Below are positions 34,901 to 41,837 of a stretch of 43,475 nucleotides of DNA, piece after piece. The notes under the pieces are model-generated. The model searched no databases. It was not told the origin of the DNA and was given only the letters and a program-made list of their open reading frames with translations. Origin of the DNA: an uncultured Mycobacteriaceae bacterium. GTDB taxonomy: Bacteria > Actinomycetota > Actinomycetes > Mycobacteriales > Mycobacteriaceae. The stretch lies in the NCBI GenBank assembly GCA_902826815.1, contig CADEGF010000017.1:1-43475 (forward strand). Direction: 5' to 3'. A program made the position numbers and the translations under genes. The stretch's first letter is position 1. Each line of letters opens with the position of its first letter.

Positions 34901-35198
34901 CTCGCTTGCGCCTGCCACGCTATTCGCGGGGGCGGATCCGTTCGTCGCCGTCAAGACGCAGCTGGAGGCGATGAAACCCAGCACGGTGCTGGAACCGCTT
35001 GTCAGCAAGACCAAGAAGTTCACTGTCGCGCTGGACACCATCACCAACATCGACCTCGACTTCGCGGTCGGTGTCGTCGGCGAGCTGAAGCAGAATTTCG
35101 AGGCCGTGCTCGACGGCGTCGAACGTGAGTGGAATGCCTTGCTGGACGAGCTTTCCCGAGTCTCCGGGGGTGTCTCGGCGAATGTCAGCGTGGGATGA
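31923..35198 (+). CDS. Tape-measure-like 1,091-residue helical protein
   Basis: The ATG overlaps the preceding stop (TGATG). The protein is almost wholly helical, made of irregular repeats about 35-60 residues long. In these, motifs such as AVxAVxxQLDxL, LxxLxEQIDGAAVTAAI and FxxLLDALDKVGL recur, with Ala, Leu and Asp dominating. No enzyme motif or clear membrane segment is visible. Size, composition and place after the fibre genes match the Afp14-type tape measure, which fixes tube length. At about 1.5 angstrom per residue, it would give a tube in the range of 150 nm. A different long helical fibre or scaffold is the alternative. A short Ala/Val run (KVAVAAAAAVLRKM) near 505 is the most hydrophobic part. 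Confidence 0.6.
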   Translation: MVTFEAEINALDFAEIDAALARARTAIEQAQGLSLNLHPSALLGELGTAMNAIGEAGLNPADLGDLGMQAVEALGGLIELPDLTGIEEIVGGFDTLADRLSVLVAIFSGGGDGKDVLDRVFATLSGSLDLEALLGEITERAVRAFDIAIPDEYAAPMRALSALAGNPEPTQLLDILGSVFTGLDVAAVADLVNAAEGALKLVAAAGDAAPLQAAVDAVHLRLDAGYRLMAAPDIDVAGLLAAINAIGAEVDHIAAVLPQFATGLGADLRTAANTLSGLDVAGSLDKLIDRLPLPGEDIPRQLVDSLEGMADFLEQIDGAAVTAAIAAMKDELLAAAGLDQLTDLLSGMDKVFDDAGAMLDRLPARQLRDDAVAALVTAQQKVLSFDGFSFLDDAIAPVRALENRIRTLDLGAVTDAVDAVKQQLDDLTADVDVTPVREAVDAVVDPLGEIVERLVPFVEKVAALLGTLVDSLTAIDFDAAGATTLDLMHGIRGQVADAVGGGDVPEPVKVAVAAAAAVLRKMDVSVQLTKPFDESIKVIDIAGLLEPIEGTWHIAGDALAKATPAALIAELDPPFEKLLDALDKVGLQQLIDEVQRLFDDVVAQLRKLDPRTLVSPLETRFQSLVAEVTASLDPAPLFAPWRTAYHALTELLDQIDVTATLHSVLKGLADMPHQMTTRLGDRLQAGVSGAAPAPVAADGFQLGDVLRPLALFLGEIRGRLSELSAEVLGPALAGLAAATRGLRSLTDPDTGFAVQLGDAVDTRIAWLDPNSGSGPLAQLRTDLESFQMAVQAIDVGAGAHAQLTASADGVQLDARVHIEADGEAARHAKTIRSAADSAALGRSLRLLARALDAVLPAELLTGALDPAAATDAFLDAVFARVDPSELADQLDAVGGRIEARFVALAEQLGNGLFLLIDAVFAGIEPLMPDSVINRLQSGIDGVTARFTVLDPTPIEDEVRDIIKAAISLLAVHSPAELAAELGAVFDSCVDRINSLAPATLFAGADPFVAVKTQLEAMKPSTVLEPLVSKTKKFTVALDTITNIDLDFAVGVVGELKQNFEAVLDGVEREWNALLDELSRVSGGVSANVSVG

Positions 35199-35207
35199 GG
35201 CAACGAG

Positions 35208-38200
35208 ATGACGACGACGGATCACGGGCAGGGAACGAGGTTCATCGAGGAAGTTCTCGATGACGCGGTCCGCGGTCGGCGGCGGTTCTGGCGCGACGAC
35301 GCCGGGCTTACGGTCCGGGTTCAGATGGCAGACGGCGCAACTCTTGAAGTACACCGTGACGACGCCGACGGCGTTTTCGGCGTGACAACCGGCGACGGGT
35401 CGCCGTTGCTCACCCTCGCCGCTCCGGTTGCCATCCCCGCCGCCTTACGCGCGATGGGGCTGACCCCCGCACAGGCGGCGGAGATCGATGGCACACACCG
35501 ATTGGCCGCGACCGACCGCAGCGGCACAACCAGGACCGAGTTGCGCGGGCGGACAATCCGGGTGGAACGCGAAGGCGCGGTCCTGCGGATCGACGCGGAC
35601 GACGACGGACGGCCCCGGCGAGTGACCACGCCCGGATTCGACGACTTGGTCTGCTGCTGGACTGACGGCCGCTGGCAGATCGGCCTGCTGGACGGCCCCC
35701 TCCTGCTGACCATCGCCGAATCGCCGGACCGCACCGACTTCGCAGCCCGGTCGGCGACCGCCGACCTGAGCTGGTCTGAAGCACAACTCGACACCGGCCA
35801 ACGGTGGTCAGACCGCGACGAAATCCCGCTTGTGGAAACCGATCTGGACATGGCGGGCAAAGTCAGCCATCGCACATGGCACGACGGCCGGTCGATCGGT
35901 TACAGCCGCGACGAGCACGGCAGGCTGATCGAATGGGCCGAGACGCTGTCGGGCACCGACACGGCGCGGACGACGGTCCATGCCCGCCAGTACACCGGGA
36001 ACGAACTCAGCGGAACGCTCAGCAACGGCGTCCGCACGGTTGTGCGTTCCGACGGCGCCGGGCGCATCCGAAAGCTGATCGGGCCGATGCGCACCGTCAG
36101 CTATGAGTACGACGCCAACGGCAGGCGAGTTTCTCGCGCATGTCGCGGGCACCTCACGACCTACACTTACGACCCACTCGGCCAGCTCACCTGCGTGACG
36201 ACGCCGGAGGGCACGGTCGAATACGGGTGGGACGCGCTTGGCAGGCGGATATCGGTCACCGCCCTCGGCACCGAGTACCGCGAGCACCGGGATACGACCG
36301 GGCGGCTGTGGTCGGTGACGACCGCGGCGGGTGAGCCGGTCTGCCGCTTCCTGTGGTGGAACGGCAGGGCGGTCGCTCGCTGTGACGCCGACGACGCGAT
36401 CGACGAGATCTACCTCACCGATCCCTTCGGCACACTTCTCGGCGTGGCGAGCGCGACGACGGATTGGTGCTTCCGTGACGCGATGCAGCCACCCTTCGGC
36501 CAGGTCGGTGCCGGTATCGGTTGGCGCCCAACACTGTTCGGTCACATCGCCGACGACTACACGCCGCTGATCTGTTTCGGCGGGCGCGAACTCGACCCGG
36601 AGACGGGCAGCTTCCTCACCCCTGACCCCTGGCACGGCGACCCCGATGATCCGCGCCTGCTGGCCGGACATTCGCCGGCATCACTGCCAAAGGAAGTACC
36701 GGCCAACGGAATTCACGCGTACGCACTGAGCCAGTACGATCCGCTGGGTCGGCCCGACCGCGACGGCCACTTCGCCGTCTTCAACTTCGTGCTGACCCTG
36801 ATGCTCGGCCCGACGTGGGGCGCCACCCTCACCTCGCTGTCACTTTTCCTGTTCGCCCCCCTCAATTTCTACGGTGAGGTCATCGGGTTGCTCGGTTATA
36901 TCGGCGGCAGACACGCGTGGCCTCAGCATTCGATCTTCGGCCTGCGTGCAGTGACGGGCAGCTCGCGGTTGGGCACCATGGGCCTGGCATTGAACGGCTT
37001 CGTGCCACGGGGTTTCGCGGGTGTCAACGAAGACCGGTGCATCACCATCGGCTACGTGGCGTGGGAGAGCAGGCATTACTTCCGCCAGCTGGACCGCCCC
37101 CGTGTGCTCGAACTCGATGACATCTCGGGCACGCCGAAGCCCGACGGCAAACCCAGTCTCGACGCGCGCCGCTTCTCGTCTAGCGCCGGCGGCTCCATCG
37201 TCGCCATCACCGGTACCGACCGCGACCGCCGGAAGCGGGTTTACGCCAGCTGGTGGACGCGTGGACCCGGCAATGCGGTGAGCGTGCGCAGTGGCGCTCA
37301 AACATTCGAGGACCAGGTAAAGCCCGGCGACCCGCATGCACGCGGCACGATATTCCTGGCCCAGCCGATGCCGGAGTCGATGCCTGCACCGAGCTCGAAC
37401 AGCGACACCGAGACGCTGACCGTCGACGAGTACACGGTCACACAGAGCAGCACCGCAGAGTTCGTCCCCGAGGTGTGGTTCGCCGTCGACGTCGAGGCCA
37501 ACTCCGGCGTCGCGGCGGGCACCGTGCTCGGCGTGTCCGCAGGACCATTGGCTTCGGCCTACGGTGCCGTTCTCACGGTCGTGCCCGGCGCCGAGCCCGT
37601 TGCGGTCCTCGACCACGAACTACCGCAGCGGTTCAAGAACCGGCGAGGCCTACGCAACTCCGTCACCCTGCAGAAGCTCACCGTGTCGGCAGTGACGAGC
37701 AACGGGTGGACGTCGAGGCCCGGCGCAGCCAAGCCGAACCAGATGATCGACATCGTCGCCCCCCCGCATCCGGTGGCGGTCGGCGACGTATTTCGTTGTG
37801 CCCCGACCGGCGGCGCACCAGCAGGACGCCCGGACGCGTACACCGCGGTGGAGTCGGTGTCCCTCGCACTCACCGTGTCACCCACGCTCGGCGCCACCGC
37901 GGTGGCCGGGGCCACCCTCTACCGTCTCGCGCCGGACGGCGTCGCGACCAACGCCGCGTACCCGGGCCCGCCGGGCAATCCGGCTCAGCTGACATTCGCC
38001 CGCGAGCAGCCATTCGCGGTCGACGAGCTGGTCCAAGTCGTGGCGGGGGCGGTCACTCGGTACGGCCGCGTCACCGCGGTCGCCGAGCCGGTGGCCGCCG
38101 GCCCGCCGGGGCCTGGCGGTGCGCCAGGAACACCCGCGACGCCTGCCTCGATCACCCTCGACGAGCCGCTCACCGGGCTGCCCGCCGGTGCTGTGAAGGT

Positions 38201-40979
38201 GGCCCGCCTCAAGGAGACCAACCGCGACATCGACAAGGGCGCCGGCGTCACCCAAGCCGGCGACGTGCTCACGGTGAAGGTCGCCTCAACCGCCTTGTTC
38301 ACGGCCAACCAGCCGGTGCTCATCGACAGAGCACCGCGACTGGTGCGCGAGGTCTCGACGATCGGAACGGTCGGCGTCGACACGGTCGACGAGCTGATCG
38401 GAACCGGCCCGTTCACCCTGACGAAGTACACGCCCGACGGTTCCACCATCGGCACCAAGATGTCGTCGTCTCGCTTCCTCAAATGGATCAGCGGTCCGGC
38501 GCCGGCTTCGTATGGCACCTGGCCAAGCGCGATCATGGGGCTGGTGCCCGCCGCATCCGACCCCGATCGACAGCCCAGCGGCTGGCGCTTCTTCCTCCAG
38601 TGCAATCCGCGCCCCGCGGACATGCATCCGGAGTTCGGCGACTACTGGCAACCGGCCACCGTCGCCGGGGTGGACTACTGGCTGCTGTCCAGCGAGCTGA
38701 AGATCACCAGGACCGGTAACAATTTCTACTTCGAACCCGACGCCGACGACCACCCGAGGCGCTATCGGCTGAATATCGCGCCGCCGGACCCCATTACCGG
38801 TGCCTCCCGCCTGGACGTGAAGGGGTTCCTCAAGACCGCGGTGACCCGCCCCGACGCAGGCGGGGGCCGGGTATTCGCATTCCCCGCCGAGGCGCAGGTG
38901 CCCGAGGCGCCACGCGCACGGTGGAGTCTCGGGGACTCGCTGGCCGACCACGAACTCACACACACCCTCCAGAACACATGGTGGGGACCGATTCTGGGCG
39001 CACTTCCCCTGCAGGGTGCATTCCGCACAGTCCGAGATGTGCTGGTGGCCAACAATATTGACCTCGACAATGATGCTCCCGAATGGATGATGCACCCGTT
39101 CGGGGGAGGTTTCGCGGACATGAATGTGTTCGAGGTCCTCAGCATCGGCGGACTGATGCAGATCATCTGGAGCTTCGTGATCCTCGGGCCCGCCCTGCCG
39201 GACGCCGACGCCCGCCGTGCGATCCTGTCGACGAACTTCGACGACTGGTCGAGCGTGTTCAGCCCGGTCAACCACTTGATCATCGACGCCATTCCCAAAG
39301 TGCAAGACGATGTGCCCGAGTCGAAGGACTGGAAGGTGGTACTCGGCCGCGCGCTGACGCGGGCCCTCGACATGAAGGCATGGACCCCTTTCATCGGGTT
39401 CATCAAGCTGATGCTGCCCGACGGGCCGCGAAACTTCCTCGAACAGCAGGCAAGTCGCAAGAGCGGAAACCTCTACTCCACCCTGCTTTCGGTCGACGAC
39501 AAGTTCAGCGCCCGGCTGGCGTTGGCGCCGAACATGACCAACGCCAATGTCACCAAGCAGCTGGGCGGCGTCGCGCGGCTGATGTCCTACGCCGACGGCT
39601 ATCAGAGCCGCACAACGGCATTGGCACGGTGCGACGCCGACGGTTCGCACCTGATGACCTTCAACGACACCTTCGGCTGGGGCGCCGCGGCCGGCATCTT
39701 GCAGTTCAAACCCGCCGCCGGTGCGCTGCTGCCAGCTGATCTATACGAACCGGTGGGCGCAGCACCGGTGCCGAGAATAGTGGTGGACGGTCCGACCATC
39801 GGAGGCACGCCGACGACGACGGAGCTGCTCGACGTACCGGCGAACACGCTGATGCAGCCGCGTCTGCAGGCGATCGTGCCGATCCCGCCCCGGGTATGGC
39901 AGGCGCTCGGCTGCTACCTCGTGCCCGCCGGCCCCGCGGTGTGGTCCGCGACCGCACCCGATGCGTTTCCGCACCCGGCAGCCGATGACGCGCACACCGC
40001 CGAGGCGAAGATCACCGTCAAGAGCCGCGTCACCCTCGGGTCCGACGACGTGCCGTGGAGCAACCCGCCGGCGACCGGCGTCGCCCCGACGGGTCCGAAG
40101 ATCGCCCGCTTCGTCACCGAGAAACAGGCCCTGACCGTGAGCGGACACAAAACCATCGGCTGGGAGGCGGCCGGCGAAAACGGTGTCACGGTGACCCCCC
40201 GGCCGGCTGGCGGCGGGTGGGATCTGGCGGTCGACCCGCCGACGCCGGGGGTGGCGCTACCCACCGACGTGCGGGTGCGGATCTGGTCGCCGGTGCGGCG
40301 AACGGACGCCACACTTTTCGACCTCGATCATCCCGACGTCCCGACCCTCTCTGGCACGCGCAGCTACCTCGAGAAGGACATCTGGATCCCGGTGCGGGAC
40401 TTCCTGATCACCGTCACCGACCTGCCTGCGCTGCCGGCAGGCGGGGCGCCGGCGACAATGACGGCGAACGGCTCATACGACCTGGATCTACCGATCAAGG
40501 TCGCAGGACCGCCGAGCATCGTCGTCGCAGGCGCGCTGCTGCGCGCCGGCCGCGACAGCGACCTGCCGCCGCGTGGGGAACGCTGGAAGTTCACCGTGAG
40601 CGGTGACCGGTTCGTCGAGGCGCCGCAGACCGTGCATGTCGTCGTGCGGTTCGGTCCGGGCGTGGAACGGCCCTTCGATATCACCGTGAACCCGAATTTC
40701 ACTCTGGACGCCGCCACTTTCGACGTGACACAGGCGGCTCCGCTGGCGCTGACGATCAACGGCGGCGCGGCGCCCTTCACCGTCGTCGATCAGCCACCGG
40801 CCGCGTCGCGCGCCACGGTCGCGATCGCAGGTACCACCGCCACCGTCACCATCGCCGCACCGCCGCCTGTGCCTCCCGGCGGCCCCGCACCGGGTCCGGT
40901 CGCACCGATCACCTGGAAACTCAAGATTCGCGACGGCGCAGGCAATCTCGGAGCACGCACGATCACGCTGCATCCCTGA
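35208..40979 (+). CDS. Giant RHS-repeat protein with HExxH metalloprotease-like region, candidate effector
   Basis: This 1,923-residue protein is the last gene of the locus. YD/RHS repeats at about 210-400 (YEYDANGRR, YTYDPLGQLT, YGWDALGRRIS) lead into an RHS-associated core at about 455-520 (GGRELDPETGSFLTPDPW, then NGIHAYALSQYDPLGRPDRDGH). A hydrophobic stretch follows (523-566). The remaining 1,350 residues are unlike usual short RHS toxins. They include beta-rich regions, a GPPGPGGAPG linker, and HELTHTLQ at 1248-1255, an HExxHxxQ motif seen in RHS-linked and DUF4157-type metalloprotease-like domains. The C-terminus is Ig-like strands. RHS shells enclose toxic domains. There is no immunity-like gene downstream. 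It may be cargo or a particle-tip component. Confidence 0.82.
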   Translation: MTTTDHGQGTRFIEEVLDDAVRGRRRFWRDDAGLTVRVQMADGATLEVHRDDADGVFGVTTGDGSPLLTLAAPVAIPAALRAMGLTPAQAAEIDGTHRLAATDRSGTTRTELRGRTIRVEREGAVLRIDADDDGRPRRVTTPGFDDLVCCWTDGRWQIGLLDGPLLLTIAESPDRTDFAARSATADLSWSEAQLDTGQRWSDRDEIPLVETDLDMAGKVSHRTWHDGRSIGYSRDEHGRLIEWAETLSGTDTARTTVHARQYTGNELSGTLSNGVRTVVRSDGAGRIRKLIGPMRTVSYEYDANGRRVSRACRGHLTTYTYDPLGQLTCVTTPEGTVEYGWDALGRRISVTALGTEYREHRDTTGRLWSVTTAAGEPVCRFLWWNGRAVARCDADDAIDEIYLTDPFGTLLGVASATTDWCFRDAMQPPFGQVGAGIGWRPTLFGHIADDYTPLICFGGRELDPETGSFLTPDPWHGDPDDPRLLAGHSPASLPKEVPANGIHAYALSQYDPLGRPDRDGHFAVFNFVLTLMLGPTWGATLTSLSLFLFAPLNFYGEVIGLLGYIGGRHAWPQHSIFGLRAVTGSSRLGTMGLALNGFVPRGFAGVNEDRCITIGYVAWESRHYFRQLDRPRVLELDDISGTPKPDGKPSLDARRFSSSAGGSIVAITGTDRDRRKRVYASWWTRGPGNAVSVRSGAQTFEDQVKPGDPHARGTIFLAQPMPESMPAPSSNSDTETLTVDEYTVTQSSTAEFVPEVWFAVDVEANSGVAAGTVLGVSAGPLASAYGAVLTVVPGAEPVAVLDHELPQRFKNRRGLRNSVTLQKLTVSAVTSNGWTSRPGAAKPNQMIDIVAPPHPVAVGDVFRCAPTGGAPAGRPDAYTAVESVSLALTVSPTLGATAVAGATLYRLAPDGVATNAAYPGPPGNPAQLTFAREQPFAVDELVQVVAGAVTRYGRVTAVAEPVAAGPPGPGGAPGTPATPASITLDEPLTGLPAGAVKVARLKETNRDIDKGAGVTQAGDVLTVKVASTALFTANQPVLIDRAPRLVREVSTIGTVGVDTVDELIGTGPFTLTKYTPDGSTIGTKMSSSRFLKWISGPAPASYGTWPSAIMGLVPAASDPDRQPSGWRFFLQCNPRPADMHPEFGDYWQPATVAGVDYWLLSSELKITRTGNNFYFEPDADDHPRRYRLNIAPPDPITGASRLDVKGFLKTAVTRPDAGGGRVFAFPAEAQVPEAPRARWSLGDSLADHELTHTLQNTWWGPILGALPLQGAFRTVRDVLVANNIDLDNDAPEWMMHPFGGGFADMNVFEVLSIGGLMQIIWSFVILGPALPDADARRAILSTNFDDWSSVFSPVNHLIIDAIPKVQDDVPESKDWKVVLGRALTRALDMKAWTPFIGFIKLMLPDGPRNFLEQQASRKSGNLYSTLLSVDDKFSARLALAPNMTNANVTKQLGGVARLMSYADGYQSRTTALARCDADGSHLMTFNDTFGWGAAAGILQFKPAAGALLPADLYEPVGAAPVPRIVVDGPTIGGTPTTTELLDVPANTLMQPRLQAIVPIPPRVWQALGCYLVPAGPAVWSATAPDAFPHPAADDAHTAEAKITVKSRVTLGSDDVPWSNPPATGVAPTGPKIARFVTEKQALTVSGHKTIGWEAAGENGVTVTPRPAGGGWDLAVDPPTPGVALPTDVRVRIWSPVRRTDATLFDLDHPDVPTLSGTRSYLEKDIWIPVRDFLITVTDLPALPAGGAPATMTANGSYDLDLPIKVAGPPSIVVAGALLRAGRDSDLPPRGERWKFTVSGDRFVEAPQTVHVVVRFGPGVERPFDITVNPNFTLDAATFDVTQAAPLALTINGGAAPFTVVDQPPAASRATVAIAGTTATVTIAAPPPVPPGGPAPGPVAPITWKLKIRDGAGNLGARTITLHP

Positions 40980-40997
40980 CGAGATCTTGCTGGACAC

Positions 40998-41013
40998 CGC
41001 CGGCTGAGCGGCG
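40998..41013. terminator. Weak hairpin between convergent genes
   Basis: CGCCG and CGGCG are separated by a 6-base loop in the 57-bp gap between the RHS gene stop and the convergent DUF2182 gene stop. There is no T-tract, so it is not a canonical intrinsic terminator. Location alone makes a bidirectional stop plausible. Confidence 0.25.
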
Positions 41014-41036
41014 ATGCTGCACAGCCGCGGGCGCGT

Positions 41037-41837
41037 TCACCAGAGCGAGACCGCGACGGCCGCCACGGCAAGTCCCGCCGCGACTGGTCGCACCACCCGG
41101 CTTGGGGTTCCGGCCTTTTGATACGCGATCACCGCGGCCAAGGGGACCATCAGCCACAGCGCGTGCAAGTGATCGGCTACCAGCATCGGCGCCATGATCG
41201 CCCAGCACGCGCCCAGGCAGGACACCGCGTTGCGGACGCCGCGCTTCATGGCGGCCACGTCCGATTTCCATCCGTCAGGCGGAACCGGCCGATGCCGGTG
41301 GCACGCACGCAGGAAGCGCAGCTTCCAGGTGGTCAATTCCCAGAGCGCCGCGATCACCAGTGCGGCGACCACCGCCCATCGACCACCAACGGCGGGGCCG
41401 ATGTACCGCAGAAGTGTCAGTGCGACCACGCCCACCGAAATCCACACCGCCAGATACCCGAGAACGAAGATCGTGGGGCCGCGCTGACGGCGTTTCCACC
41501 TACCTGTCAACGCCATCAGCCTGGCGGCAGGCAGCACCGTCGGAAGCATCATCGCGACCACCATCAAGGTCCAGTGAGTGAGCGACATGACGTGGTGCGA
41601 CTCGGTGCGGACGACGGGTGACCCGTGGTGCTCATGCCCCCCAGGCACCACTGATCCGCCTTGGACGTGAACGGTGGCGAGAAGCGCCATCCAGGCGGCG
41701 ACGGCGCCGACGGCCAGCGTCCACTCCGGGTGTTCCCAGCGCAGACGGCGCCAAGCGGCACGCAGCTCGCGGCTCGGTGAAGCCGTCTCGGCAGTCGACG
41801 AGATCATCGCAGCAGCAAAACTATTGGAAGAACACAC
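41037..41837 (-). CDS. DUF2182 integral membrane protein, possible metal-binding
   Basis: A 266-residue membrane protein. The sequence HWTLMVVAMMLPTVLPAARLM is the DUF2182 hallmark. Hydrophobic segments are AVGAVAAWMALLATVHV, the hallmark helix, FVLGYLAVWISVGVVALTLL, WAVVAALVIAALWELTTW, GACWAIMAPMLVADHLHALWLMV and VAAGLAVAAVAVSLW. The loop after the first segment is His-rich (GGHEHHGSP, ESHHVM) and could bind copper or another metal. Start is uncertain: the GTG at 41837 overlaps the tyrosinase gene by 17 bases and has an acagg upstream, while the ATG at 41807 lacks a ribosome binding site. It is the downstream gene of the hemopexin-tyrosinase operon, so a role in copper handling for that enzyme is an attractive inference. 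Confidence 0.8.
   Translation of the reverse strand: MCSSNSFAAAMISSTAETASPSRELRAAWRRLRWEHPEWTLAVGAVAAWMALLATVHVQGGSVVPGGHEHHGSPVVRTESHHVMSLTHWTLMVVAMMLPTVLPAARLMALTGRWKRRQRGPTIFVLGYLAVWISVGVVALTLLRYIGPAVGGRWAVVAALVIAALWELTTWKLRFLRACHRHRPVPPDGWKSDVAAMKRGVRNAVSCLGACWAIMAPMLVADHLHALWLMVPLAAVIAYQKAGTPSRVVRPVAAGLAVAAVAVSLW

Noticed and set aside
16648-35198. Interpretation as a complete prophage
   Set aside because: No integrase, portal, terminase, capsid, lysin or attachment sites were seen; only tail and baseplate functions are present.
27787-35203. Several long reverse-strand open frames opposite the fibre and tape-measure genes (e.g. 28376-30217, 31691-33484, 33905-35203)
   Set aside because: They are Ser/Arg/Gly-rich frames typical of the antisense of GC-rich genes, lack ribosome binding sites and family motifs, and overlap well-supported plus-strand genes.
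38286-39650. 454-residue reverse frame opposite the RHS gene
   Set aside because: His/Arg/Gln-rich composition and no motif; the plus-strand frame carries the RHS core and HELTH motif.
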